Shown here one piece after another: positions 1-8,652 of a stretch of 35,001 nt of DNA (within the stretch, counting starts at the first letter, position 1; the number at the start of each line of letters is the position of its first letter). Origin of the DNA: an uncultured Lachnospiraceae bacterium (GTDB lineage: Bacteria > Bacillota > Clostridia > Lachnospirales > Lachnospiraceae); contig CACYTU010000017.1 of assembly GCA_902777355.1 (NCBI GenBank), positions 1 to 35,001 of the forward strand, in the 5' to 3' direction. The notes beneath the pieces are model-generated. The model saw only the letters and a list, made by a program, of their open reading frames with translations, did no database searches and was not told where the DNA came from. The position numbers and the translations under genes are program-made.

Positions 1-14
1 TCTGTACCTCTCAA

Positions 15-240
15 AACAGAGCTGATGGTGATGGACATCGTTGTATCCAGTACCGAACAGCTGATTTTGGGTATGGCGAACAGAGCGTCCTGTGTGGCAT
101 GCTCTGTTACGGCCGTTATTACTCTGATCAGCTATGGCGGTGAACCTTCCGTGCCTACAGGGATCGTGTCCCAACTTCCTTCGTCCCACCTGTCCATACA
201 CCGAGCGCCGACAAAACTGTCTCACGGGATCATGTCCCAG
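15..240 (-). ncRNA. Candidate bridge-RNA-like structured region of the IS110 element
   Basis: Two nested perfect inverted repeats are visible: AGCTGAT (59-65) with ATCAGCT (127-133) encloses AACAGAGC (79-86) with GCTCTGTT (101-108). The unpaired flanks at 66-78 and 109-126 would form a large internal loop. A second part holds two near-identical 14-mers, GGGATCGTGTCCCA (160-173) and GGGATCATGTCCCA (226-239), each able to form a short hairpin. IS110-family elements encode a bridge RNA with internal guide loops in a non-coding end, and the IS1111 subgroup places it after the transposase gene as here. The assignment is inference from shape and position; the strand is assumed to follow the transposase. 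Confidence 0.3.
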
Positions 241-415
241 GGGTGGTTACTGTTATCGGCTGCGGCTCCTGTTTTCATTTGATAGTTACTGACCCGGCTT
301 TTACTACAGCGGTCCTGAAATGATCAGAGGACGCGGTACCGCCGCATTTTCCGCCGGAGCATGATGACGATGTGATGGCTGCTGTATCCTGGTATGCCCG
401 GTATGAGACCTTTGA

Positions 416-1798
416 TCAGGCCACTGACGTCTTTTCCGCAGGGCGGTGTATATCACCGAGCATCCTGGACGGATCATAGCTGCGCCGTGTGCGGAGCAGC
501 ATGTAAATGATCCTCAGGAGTTTGCAGGCGATGACGATAAGGGACTGCATCTTTTTCAAAGGGTTTTCCTTCCGGGTCGTGTAGTAGATATGCAGCGCCC
601 TGAACTCATCTGCGTGTGCGACCGACGACCTCGCTGCCTGGAACAGCCAGTACCTGAGCCTTTTCCGGCCGCGCCGGCTGATCTTTGTATCTCCCCTGTG
701 CTTGCCGGAACTGGAAGATACGAGGCTCAGCCCGCTCATCTTCTGGATCTCCTTCGCGTCATCAAAACGGCTGATATCACCCATTTCAGAAAGGATCCCG
801 GACAGGATGTTCTCACCGATCCCCCGTATCTCCAGTACATTGGACGCGGAGGGTATCTCGCGGCATCTGATGTGCAGCATCTCTTCGGTATCCGCTATCT
901 CCTTGTTGAGACGTTCCAGCTCCTCGGCAGACCATCTGACCGCTTTCCGGCCGCCCTGCGTGCCGTGCACCAAGCCGACGCTCCCGGAAGCCAGGTCCAC
1001 GATCTTTCCCGCCCTGCCGTAGCCGCGTCCCTTGAGGCCTGCTCTCCGCCATATATCACGGAGGCCGTCCGCGCCTATGGAGAGTATGTCCTCAGGGAAA
1101 GGGGCTTCTTTGAGCACTTCCAGGGCAAAAGCACTTTCTATCTTTCCGAATGCGTCCTTATATTCCGGAAAATAGATCGACATCTCCCTGTGCAGGCGGT
1201 TGATCGCACGGATCCTGTCTTCAGACAGCTGGTCTTTGAACCTTGAGAGCCTTCGGAGCTCTGCGTATACATCCTCCGGAAGATACGGCATTCCGTAATT
1301 CCCGTCCTTGACGAGGTTCGCGATCAGCTTCGGATCCTTGCGGTCATCTTTGAGCTGGCTGTTGTCCTCCAGTTCCTTTGTCTGCTTCACGGCATAAGGA
1401 TTTACCTGGACGACACTGATCCCGTTTGACACCATCCAGGCGGCCAGGCAGAACCAGTAATGTCCTGTCGGCTCCAGTCCGAGTACGATCTGCTTTTTCT
1501 GGTGCCGCGCAGCGAGATCCAGGGCCCATTTTTTTGCGGACTGGAAACCGTCGGAATCATTACTGAATGAAAAAGGGTTCCTGCTCAATTCCCGGCCCCT
1601 GAGATCGATCGCTCTGGCATAATGTGTCTCACTCCCGACATCGCATCCGATGATGAGCATGTCATCAGTGATGAATGTAAGCTTGTCGTCTTTGGTGAAT
1701 TTCCCTTTCGTTTCCAGTTCCTTCCAGGTCGAAGCCTTCAGACTGATGGGATTGTTATTAAGTACTTGCTTTTTTTCCTGGCCGATTTTATTATTCAT
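416..1798 (-). CDS. IS110-family transposase (DEDD recombinase)
   Basis: This 460-residue protein has the two IS110 domains. The N-terminal RuvC-like DEDD domain shows GCDVGSETH (first Asp), LGLEPTGHYW (Glu) and NSQLKDDRKDPK (Asp pair). The C-terminal transposase domain shows the helix-hairpin-helix-like segment EIRGIGENILSGIL and the serine-rich SGLSLVSSSSGKHRG, where the family's catalytic serine lies. The ATG at 1798 follows an AGAGG ribosome binding site. The N-terminal 45 residues before the DEDD domain are longer than in many relatives, so an internal start at the second methionine run is possible. No frameshift or internal stop is seen, so the gene looks intact. The long opposite-strand open frame at 446-1246 is a shadow. 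Confidence 0.93.
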   Translation of the reverse strand: MNNKIGQEKKQVLNNNPISLKASTWKELETKGKFTKDDKLTFITDDMLIIGCDVGSETHYARAIDLRGRELSRNPFSFSNDSDGFQSAKKWALDLAARHQKKQIVLGLEPTGHYWFCLAAWMVSNGISVVQVNPYAVKQTKELEDNSQLKDDRKDPKLIANLVKDGNYGMPYLPEDVYAELRRLSRFKDQLSEDRIRAINRLHREMSIYFPEYKDAFGKIESAFALEVLKEAPFPEDILSIGADGLRDIWRRAGLKGRGYGRAGKIVDLASGSVGLVHGTQGGRKAVRWSAEELERLNKEIADTEEMLHIRCREIPSASNVLEIRGIGENILSGILSEMGDISRFDDAKEIQKMSGLSLVSSSSGKHRGDTKISRRGRKRLRYWLFQAARSSVAHADEFRALHIYYTTRKENPLKKMQSLIVIACKLLRIIYMLLRTRRSYDPSRMLGDIHRPAEKTSVA

Positions 1799-1801
1799 TT
1801 T

Positions 1802-1874
1802 AGATACCTCTTGTATAAATGGATTTTACTAACTCTGGTCGGTCAGTAATTGTTCAAATGTACTTGAGGTATCT
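1802..1874 (-). promoter_or_regulatory. Hairpin sequestering the transposase ribosome binding site
   Basis: AGATACCTC (1802-1810) and GAGGTATCT (1866-1874) are perfect 9-base inverted repeats. Read on the minus strand, the transposase-proximal arm contains the AGAGG ribosome binding site, so a transcript entering from outside would fold it away. Insertion sequences commonly limit transposase translation from read-through transcripts this way. A transcript starting between the arms would escape. The interior (1827-1850) contains a smaller TTACT/AGTAA pair. Confidence 0.5.
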
Positions 1875-2010
1875 TTTTATGTCAAGGCAGTTTCCGGTCA
1901 TGTCTTAAACAATACAGGAAGCTGTCTCCCGTGTCTCCGCTGTCTCCTGTCGCCTCTCCCACCAACTCAAAAAAAGAGTTAGTCATGACTAAAAAAATTC
2001 GCCGATTATA

Positions 2011-3397
<1,387 letters not shown>

Positions 3398-3462
3398 TGT
3401 GCGAATGAAATCCTGACAGAAAGTGAGGATGGATGCCTGATAAAAGTGTGAATCACTATACG

Positions 3463-3604
3463 AAAAAGGCTTGAGTGAATGCGTGAAAAAGTGCATGAAA
3501 AAGCCTGAGTGAGAGCGTGAAAAAGTGCATGAAAAGGCCTGAGTGAATGCGTGAAAAAGTGCATGAAAAAGCCTGAGCGAATGTGTGGAAAAGCCTGCGT
3601 AAGC
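3463..3604. repeat. 34-base tandem repeat array after eno
   Basis: Units begin at 3463, 3498, 3532 and 3566 and share GCCTGAGTGAATGCGTG followed by AAAAAGTGCATG. Three units are complete, the fourth is partial, and a short fifth fragment ends near 3604. The 34-base period is not a multiple of three and no plausible gene spans it. The rest of the 3398-3833 gap holds two leader hairpins near its end. Confidence 0.9.
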
Positions 3605-3770
3605 AAGGACTGATGGTTCAGCCGCCCCAGGCTGCCCCGGAAGGCTCCCCGCAGGAGATGACGCAGATTTTACCGTGCTCAAAAAATAAAGCTCAATCAT
3701 ATGCCATACTTATCTCATAAGAAACAGAAGAACTGCTAAGAAACAGAAGATGGATCGAAGCAGATCCTCA

Positions 3771-3805
3771 GCCGCCGGAAAGGCGGCCTGCGGGATGCCC
3801 CGCAG
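3771..3805 (+). promoter_or_regulatory. Two back-to-back hairpins in the leader of the 90-residue gene
   Basis: GCCGCC (3771-3776) pairs with GGCGGC (3782-3787), and directly next CTGCGGG (3788-3794) pairs with CCCGCAG (3799-3805). Both stems are perfect, with 5- and 4-base loops, and end 15 bases before the AGGAGG ribosome binding site. No T-run follows, so they are unlikely to terminate. They may stabilise the 5' end or form part of a regulatory leader. Confidence 0.5.
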
Positions 3806-3833
3806 AGCAGAATCTTTCAGAGGAGGTTAAGTC

Positions 3834-4106
3834 ATGACAAGAGCATTTGCACTCGCATTACAGCCGCTTGCGCCCGTCGAGGCATTCATTGACATCGACC
3901 AGACCGTGCTGATCGTGGCAGCGCTGACCGTCCTCGGAATCATGATCTTTCTGAAGGCCGTCACCACAATAGTTGTTTTGATCGCCCTGGATCATCAGAC
4001 CAGACCGGCGGACACAATCGCTGTGAATCTGAACAGGATCTATGATCAGTACGCATCCTGCCACACCAGGGGACGCGTTTTCAATCGGGAGCATCCGGGC
4101 ATATGA
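3834..4106 (+). CDS. Small single-span membrane protein, unknown
   Basis: This 90-residue protein is not recognised. An excellent ribosome binding site, AGGAGG at 3821-3826 with 7-base spacing, supports translation from ATG 3834. Residues about 22-52 form one long hydrophobic stretch (VLIVAALTVLGIMIFL followed by VVLIALDH), so the protein probably crosses the membrane once. The tail is polar, with an acidic/aromatic segment NLNRIYDQYASC. The gene stands alone between enolase and a strong terminator at 4194-4228, with two leader hairpins upstream, so it looks like an independent small transcript. Opposite-strand frames here lack ribosome binding sites. Confidence 0.6.
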   Translation: MTRAFALALQPLAPVEAFIDIDQTVLIVAALTVLGIMIFLKAVTTIVVLIALDHQTRPADTIAVNLNRIYDQYASCHTRGRVFNREHPGI

Positions 4107-4193
4107 GCAATTAAAAATAAATAACCGAAGTTCTTCTTTTGTGAAGAATCTACCAGCCGGCCGGACATCTGTTCCGGCCTGACGGAAAAACAG

Positions 4194-4228
4194 AGGCCGG
4201 ACACCTTCAGAACGGGTGTCCGGCCTTT
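4194..4228 (+). terminator. Intrinsic terminator
   Basis: AGGCCGGACACC (4194-4205) pairs perfectly with GGTGTCCGGCCT (4215-4226), followed by a short T-run. A second GC-rich hairpin, GGCCGGA with TTCCGGCC near 4159-4178, precedes it. It closes the 90-residue gene's transcript, and a dispersed repeat copy starts immediately after it. Confidence 0.85.
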
Positions 4229-4229
4229 A

Positions 4230-4320
4230 CTATGACATGGCCCGGGTAATGTATTTTCTGCCTTCTGGCGGATGCGGGGCGGTCGGGGGGTGGGAGAGGG
4301 CGGTATGACTGTCCCTGCCC
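4230..4320 (+). repeat. Dispersed structured repeat, copy A
   Basis: This copy starts with CTATGACATGGCCCGGGTAA right after the terminator T-run. Its first 63 bases match copy C (minus strand, 30147-30233) at about 57 positions by eye. The conserved core includes GTATTTTCTGCCTT and GGTCGGGGGGT. The hairpin at its end is imperfect here, so this copy looks partly decayed. No gene fits the 4107-4790 region. Confidence 0.85.
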
Positions 4321-4417
4321 TGTTGACACGGCTCCCGTAACGAATTTTTCCGCCTTGCGGCGGATGCGGGGCGGTCGGGGGGTGGCAGAGAGCGGCGTGG
4401 CAGCCTCTGCCCTGTTG
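4321..4417 (+). repeat. Dispersed structured repeat, copy B
   Basis: This copy directly follows copy A in the same orientation. It shares TGACACGGC, the CCGCCTTGCGGCGG segment and GCGGTCGGGGGGT with copies A and C. It keeps a 7-base stem, GGCAGAG (4384-4390) with CTCTGCC (4405-4411). In copy C the same stem reads GGTAGAG with CTCTACC, a compensatory change that preserves pairing. Confidence 0.85.
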
Positions 4418-4505
4418 CCATAGGCAGCGCAATATATCTCACATTTCAGATGAATCCGTGCTCTCACTACTTTTCCACAAAAATCGATGAAAAAACGCTT
4501 TTTTA

Positions 4506-4535
4506 TTGTGCTATTTCCACAAGGTCTGTTATAAT
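4506..4535 (+). promoter_or_regulatory. Promoter of the lactate dehydrogenase-like gene
   Basis: A perfect extended -10, TGTTATAAT (4527-4535), lies about 255 bases before the start codon, with a weak -35 TTGTGC (4506-4511) at 18 bases. Two sequences one or two changes from a DnaA box (TTTTCCACA near 4474, ATTTCCACA near 4514) sit at or before it, possibly by chance. Confidence 0.65.
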
Positions 4536-4544
4536 GTATTTTAC

Positions 4545-4780
4545 GGAAGGTTCTGTCAGAAACCTTCCGCAGAAGGACACCAGGAGGTGTCCGGGAATCG
4601 GCCGCTCTGGTGAACGGGAGGTCCGAAGAGGGCAGAATACTTTATGATGGCAGGAGCGCGGAAGATTCCTGATCTCTGATGTACGTTGACCGCGGGTGGC
4701 TGCCCGTCGGGAAATCTGCAGTATGGCGGCATTCCCCGGAGGTTTGCCGGCCTCATGATTCGGGTGATGATTCAAGGAGG
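4545..4780 (+). ncRNA. Long structured 5' leader, unidentified
   Basis: About 240 bases separate the promoter from the ribosome binding site. The leader begins with two clean hairpins: GGAAGGTT with AACCTTCC, and GGACACC-AGGA-GGTGTCC. GC-rich, partly self-complementary sequence follows, including CGGGTGGCTGCCCG. No known riboswitch consensus was recognised, and no T-run terminator is visible before the gene. It may be a cis-regulatory RNA or simply a long leader. Confidence 0.4.
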
Positions 4781-4790
4781 ATCAGATACT

Positions 4791-5747
4791 ATGGCAGTAA
4801 ATAAGAGAAAAGTGGCAATTGTGGGATGCGGACGTTCCGGTTCAGCAGTCAGCTTTGCGCTGATGCAGAGCGGACTGTTTGCGGAGATGGTGCTTGTTGA
4901 CTCGCTGACACAGAAAGCTGAGCGCACAGCCCTGGATCTGGCGTACGGTATCTCATTTGTGAAACCAATGAATATCTACGGAGGCGGGTATGACGATCTC
5001 GCCGATGCCGGCATTATCGTGATTGCCGCGGGAGAACCCTGGGTCAAAGGCGACACACGTATGGATTTCATCCGTAAGAACGTAAATGTCCTTGAATCTA
5101 TTGTCCCGGAGATCGCTAAGAGAAACACAGAGGCCATCTTCCTGATCGTCTCGAACCCTGTCGATATCCTGACTTATGCTGCACTGAAATACATTGAGAT
5201 TCCGGAGAGCCGGATCATGGGTATCGGAACGGTCGCTGACACAGCCCGTGTCAAATCTCTGATCGGGAAGAAACTCAATGTAGATGCCCGCAATGTCCAT
5301 GCCTTCGTCGTGGGTGAGCATGGCCGCTCCGAGGTTCCGATCTGGTCCAGCGCCCGTATTTCCGGTGTTCCGCTCTATGACTTCTTTGAGATGCGCGGTT
5401 ATCCGGATCCCGACGCCTTCCTGGAAGAGGTTATGAAAGGTGTGCGCTTTGACGCAGGAAACCTCAGCTACAGGAAAGAGGATACCTTCTTCGGCGTAGC
5501 AATGGCTGCACGCAGGGTCTGTGAGGCAATCGTGCGCGATGAAAAAGCCGTCCTCTCCGTCACATCCCTGATGTACGGTGCCTTTGATATCGACGGAATC
5601 GCCCTTTCCATGCCTGCAGTGGTCGGCGCTGAGGGCGTCGAGTGCCTTGTGCCTGTAGATATGAATGAGAAGGAAGCCGATGAAGTCCGCAAAGCTGCCG
5701 CGACAGTTATGTCGATTTCGGATCTGGTCCTGGATCAGGCCAGGTAA
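4791..5747 (+). CDS. L-lactate/malate dehydrogenase family enzyme, unusual substrate loop
   Basis: This 318-residue NAD-dependent 2-hydroxyacid dehydrogenase starts at ATG 4791, 5-15 bases after AAGGAGG. The Rossmann motif GCGRSGSAV is near residues 12-20. The catalytic set is kept: Arg90 in DTRMDF, Asp150 and Arg153 in VADTAR, His177 in GEHG. Two positions differ from ordinary lactate dehydrogenases. The specificity residue (Gln102 in standard numbering, Arg in malate dehydrogenases) is Trp84 in AAGEPWVKGD, and the Asp after GEHG is Arg179 (GEHGRSE). Fold and chemistry are therefore clear, but the substrate may not be pyruvate. The gene has its own promoter and long leader and no operon partner. 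Confidence 0.9.
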   Translation: MAVNKRKVAIVGCGRSGSAVSFALMQSGLFAEMVLVDSLTQKAERTALDLAYGISFVKPMNIYGGGYDDLADAGIIVIAAGEPWVKGDTRMDFIRKNVNVLESIVPEIAKRNTEAIFLIVSNPVDILTYAALKYIEIPESRIMGIGTVADTARVKSLIGKKLNVDARNVHAFVVGEHGRSEVPIWSSARISGVPLYDFFEMRGYPDPDAFLEEVMKGVRFDAGNLSYRKEDTFFGVAMAARRVCEAIVRDEKAVLSVTSLMYGAFDIDGIALSMPAVVGAEGVECLVPVDMNEKEADEVRKAAATVMSISDLVLDQAR

Positions 5748-5764
5748 TGAACCCGGAATCCGGG

Positions 5765-5950
5765 GGTCTGCGTAAGCCTTGAAATCGGTGAGGTTTTCAG
5801 GATCGGTGAGATTTCCGGAAGCTGTGAAATCAGCGGAACCTTTGGTATCTGCCAAATCAGCGGAATATTCAGGGTCTGTGAGATTTTCGGAAGCTGTGTG
5901 TTTTCAGAATCCATGAGATTTTCGAAATCTGTGAGCCTGTGAAATCTTTG
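5765..5950. repeat. Degenerate tandem repeats after the dehydrogenase gene
   Basis: The stretch repeats variants of GAAATCAGCGGAA, CTGTGAGATTTTCGGAAG and TTTTCAGGATCGGTGAG without a strict period. No ribosome binding site or credible gene is present. The remainder of the 5748-6146 gap holds the promoter and hairpin described next. Confidence 0.6.
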
Positions 5951-6025
5951 TAGTAAAGCAGCAGTTTCTGCGGGACTGAGAACAACGCTTATGATGATAA
6001 GTCGAAAGCGTTGAGATGATGAGAT

Positions 6026-6054
6026 TTGACAGGGCAGATTTTATAGAATACAAT
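6026..6054 (+). promoter_or_regulatory. Near-consensus promoter of the EamA transporter gene
   Basis: A perfect -35 TTGACA (6026-6031) and a -10 TACAAT (6049-6054) are separated by exactly 17 bases. The predicted start near 6061 lies 12 bases before a 14-base perfect palindrome. Confidence 0.8.
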
Positions 6055-6072
6055 TCGTTTTTATAGTGAGAC

Positions 6073-6106
6073 TTAAAGGCCGGGCTATACCAAGCCCGGC
6101 CTTTAA
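6073..6106 (+). terminator. Terminator-like hairpin or operator in the EamA leader
   Basis: TTAAAGGCCGGGCT (6073-6086) pairs perfectly with AGCCCGGCCTTTAA (6093-6106) around a 6-base loop. It begins about a dozen bases after the predicted transcription start and ends 40 bases before the start codon. The tail is only TTTAA, so termination may be weak. It could act as an attenuator, an operator for a repressor, or the terminator of a very short RNA. Confidence 0.6.
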
Positions 6107-6146
6107 TATGAGAGTTTGTGAACAGGCAAAGGACAAGGATTGGAAG

Positions 6147-7049
6147 ATGAGTAAAAACAGGACAGCAGGCAAAAAACAGGAAAGCATAAACGGAATAAAG
6201 GATAAAACTAAAGGGATTATCTTCATCCTTCTGGCGGCTTTTTTCTTTTCCACTATGTCGGTCTTTGTGCGGCTGTCCGGAGACGTCCCTACCATGCAGA
6301 AGGCCTTTTTCAGGAATATTGTCGCTGCTGTTGTGGCGGTGATCATCCTGCTGCGGTCCGGCGGACCTGTCACTGTCCGCAAAAAGAGTCTGCCGGCCCT
6401 GTTTCTGCGAAGTGCCTTTGGAACCGTGGGGATTCTGGCCAATTTCTGGGCGGTGGATCACCTGGACATTGCCGATGCAAATATGCTCAATAAACTGTCG
6501 CCTTTTTTCGCGATTCTGATGTCGATCTTTATCCTGGGGGAGAAGCCCAACCGGATCGAATGGATAAGTGTTGCTTTTGCCTTTATCGGAGCTGCTTTCG
6601 TGGCAAAACCCTCTTCGGGGATCATATCATTGCCTGCGCTGGTCGGAATTCTGGGTGGATTCGCTGCGGGTACTGCCTACACGTATGTGCGCAAGGCGGG
6701 ACTGCAGGGGGTCAGGGGTCCCATCGTCGTGGCCTTTTTTTCAACCTTTTCCACACTTGTGCTGCTGCCCAACCTGCTGATGAATTTCACGCCCATGAGT
6801 GGCAGACAGTTTATCCTCCTGATTCTGGCGGGCTGTGCCGCCGCGGGGGGACAGCTGTCTGTGACGGCAGCTTATCAGCATGCGCCCGCGCGGGATATCT
6901 CTGTGTTTGATTACTCCCAGATTATCTATGCAGCGTTTTTCGGATTCCTCCTGTTTGGAGAGATTCCGGATGTCTGGAGCGTGATCGGCTATGTGATTAT
7001 TATAGGGACTGCCTTTTTCAAGTGGTACCTTGTGACCCGCAAAGGATAA
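6147..7049 (+). CDS. EamA/DMT-family membrane transporter
   Basis: The 300-residue protein has about ten hydrophobic segments in two homologous halves, the hallmark of the drug/metabolite transporter superfamily. The first half starts GIIFILLAAFFFSTMSVFVR and contains the conserved LNKLSPFFAILMSIFILGEK. The second half ends with SQIIYAAFFGFLLFGEIPD, the matching signature. These proteins export or import small metabolites; the substrate cannot be read from sequence. ATG 6147 is chosen over the upstream ATG at 6066, which lies before the leader palindrome. A consensus promoter lies upstream and a strong terminator downstream, so the gene is transcribed alone. Confidence 0.9.
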   Translation: MSKNRTAGKKQESINGIKDKTKGIIFILLAAFFFSTMSVFVRLSGDVPTMQKAFFRNIVAAVVAVIILLRSGGPVTVRKKSLPALFLRSAFGTVGILANFWAVDHLDIADANMLNKLSPFFAILMSIFILGEKPNRIEWISVAFAFIGAAFVAKPSSGIISLPALVGILGGFAAGTAYTYVRKAGLQGVRGPIVVAFFSTFSTLVLLPNLLMNFTPMSGRQFILLILAGCAAAGGQLSVTAAYQHAPARDISVFDYSQIIYAAFFGFLLFGEIPDVWSVIGYVIIIGTAFFKWYLVTRKG

Positions 7050-7071
7050 GAATTTATGAGACAACAAAAAG

Positions 7072-7121
7072 ACCGTGGCCGCGCGATGATGGATTCACAT
7101 TCATCGCGGCTGCGGTTTTTT
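7072..7121 (+). terminator. Intrinsic terminator after the EamA gene
   Basis: A long stem includes CGCGATGA (7082-7089) paired with TCATCGCG (7101-7108), extended by flanking CCG/CGG pairs, followed by TTTTTT. It separates the EamA gene from the convergent AraC gene. Confidence 0.85.
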
Positions 7122-7164
7122 GATGTATTACTTTCTCCTGATTCGCGAGGCATCTGTCTGCCAA

Positions 7165-8070
7165 TCAGGACATTTTGTGCTTTTTCCGGTAGTCTCTGGG
7201 GGTCAGCCCGTAGATTTCTTTGAATATTTTGCCGAAATAACTGTCCGATAAAAAACCGCACTGTTCCGCGATCGAAGAGATGCTGTCGCCGGTGCGCTCC
7301 AGTTTCATTGCAGCCATCTGGGCGCGGTATTCGATCAGAAAGCGGATGGGAGGCCGGTCAATTGAACGGTGAAAACAACGCGTGCACTCGCGGGGGCTGA
7401 TTCCGGCGGCCGCCGCGATCTCATCGAGCCCGATGGGTTCACTGTACTGCGAATAAATAAATTGAAGCATCTGCTTCATGCGCTCCAGGTCACGCTCATT
7501 TCCCTTCTTTTCAGTGGCGCGGACAGACTCCGTCTCTTCCTGCATGAGCAGGAAAAAGCGGCTGAGAATTTCCCGGACAGTGAACTCGTAGCCGGCAGGT
7601 TCTTCCCGCATCTGGTCGATGGCTTTCAGGATGGACCCGATCATATGGATTCGCCGCGCGGAATCGGATCTCAGATGGAGGGCAGGGAGACTTTTGCTGC
7701 GCAGAATCGGAGCAAAGTACTTGCGGTCTATGTAGCTTCCGAATTCACCTGCCAGAAAACGGGCGTCAAAGATGAAGGAATAATAGTTGACCTGATCTGG
7801 AAAATCATAGGCGTGCATAATGTTCCTGTTTATAAAGATCACATCGCCGGGGCGCGCCTCCACCTCCTGATCGGTGGTATACATTTTCAAAATCCCGCTG
7901 TCCACATAGTTCAGTTCAATCCAGTCGTGCCAGTGCCAGGGAATGTGATTGCCTGTAAAGAGCCGGCTCTCGTCATAGTAGCACACGAAAGGAAGCCCGC
8001 CGGAATCCTCCGACAGGAGCTCCTCGCTGTTGTCCTTTAAAGTCAGATTTTTTTTCTTATAACAAATCAT
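7165..8070 (-). CDS. AraC-family transcriptional regulator
   Basis: The 301-residue protein has an N-terminal cupin sensor domain, with HIPWHWHDWIELNYV and ARPGDVIFINRNIMHAY typical of sugar- or metabolite-sensing AraC regulators. The C-terminal pair of helix-turn-helix motifs includes IGLDEIAAAAGISPRECTR and SISSIAEQCGFLSDSYFGKIF followed by GLTPRDYRK. The ATG at 8070 follows AGGAGGG on the minus strand. It converges on the EamA gene. The adjacent upstream region carries the remnant of a sugar-binding protein gene on the other strand, so the regulator may once have controlled a sugar uptake operon that is now lost. Confidence 0.92.
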   Translation of the reverse strand: MICYKKKNLTLKDNSEELLSEDSGGLPFVCYYDESRLFTGNHIPWHWHDWIELNYVDSGILKMYTTDQEVEARPGDVIFINRNIMHAYDFPDQVNYYSFIFDARFLAGEFGSYIDRKYFAPILRSKSLPALHLRSDSARRIHMIGSILKAIDQMREEPAGYEFTVREILSRFFLLMQEETESVRATEKKGNERDLERMKQMLQFIYSQYSEPIGLDEIAAAAGISPRECTRCFHRSIDRPPIRFLIEYRAQMAAMKLERTGDSISSIAEQCGFLSDSYFGKIFKEIYGLTPRDYRKKHKMS

Positions 8071-8377
8071 GTCAAATCCCTCCTCTGAGGAATATGGGTA
8101 CAGATCTTATATCCTCAATTATTTATATCAGGCAGAATAAACAGGCGGTTTATCCCTTATTATGGCAAAATATGCCGGTTTTTATGGCTTTATAGTTATA
8201 TTTTAGCACATATCCAAACACAAAAAACATGCAGAAGGATGAATTTTGTAGAAAAACAAAGAGTTTTTTAGGGGAATTTTTAAGGAACGGAGATGTTGAA
8301 TATGACCGGATTAAGATAGTTTTGGTCAGAAAAGGCTCTGAAAAAGGCGAGCCCGCCCACCTATAATACAGACATAA

Positions 8378-8490
8378 GGAACAGCAAAGTCAATCAAAAA
8401 GGAACAGAAAAGAAAACAAAAAAGGAACAGCAAAGAAAACAAAAAAGGAACAGCAAAGTCAGGCAAAAAGAAACAGCAAAGTCAGTTTGA
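8378..8490. repeat. 23-base tandem repeat array
   Basis: GGAACAGCAAAG-type units start at 8378, 8401, 8424, 8447 and 8470, an exact 23-base period. The array passes into shorter CACCGGAAGAAA repeats to about 8545. It is A-rich on the plus strand and shows no credible gene. The region 8071-8377 before it is AT-rich, with no supported feature beyond the AraC upstream sequence. Confidence 0.85.
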
Positions 8491-8652
8491 AAAACACCGG
8501 AAGAAACACCGGTGAGGAAAAGGCACCGGAAGAAACACCGTTGAGGGAAAGTGCAGAAAGACGCGCGGAACCTCCCGGCCCGGCAGCAATGAGTTGTGAA
8601 ATCAACCATACCAACCATACAGACAAAAACGAATACATCAAATCAAAAAATC

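Larger units (their letters stand above)
1..1880 (-). mobile_element. IS110-family insertion sequence, ends not defined
   Basis: The element is defined by a full-length IS110-type transposase gene (416-1798, minus strand) with non-coding flanks on both sides. IS110 elements usually lack terminal inverted repeats and target duplications, so the ends cannot be fixed from one copy. The left end may lie before the window starts. On the right the element must end before the enolase promoter at 2011. The tail at 1-415 carries nested inverted repeats and no convincing gene, and the right flank holds a hairpin over the transposase ribosome binding site. Confidence 0.6.

Noticed and set aside
25-282. 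85-residue plus-strand open frame at the window start
   Set aside because: It has no ribosome binding site or recognisable domain and covers the nested inverted repeats of the insertion sequence tail.
446-1246. 266-residue open frame opposite the transposase
   Set aside because: It is the complement of a conserved transposase gene and its protein resembles nothing.
4545-4780. Known riboswitch, T-box or 6S RNA before the dehydrogenase
   Set aside because: None of the consensus motifs of these classes could be recognised, so it is listed only as an unidentified leader.
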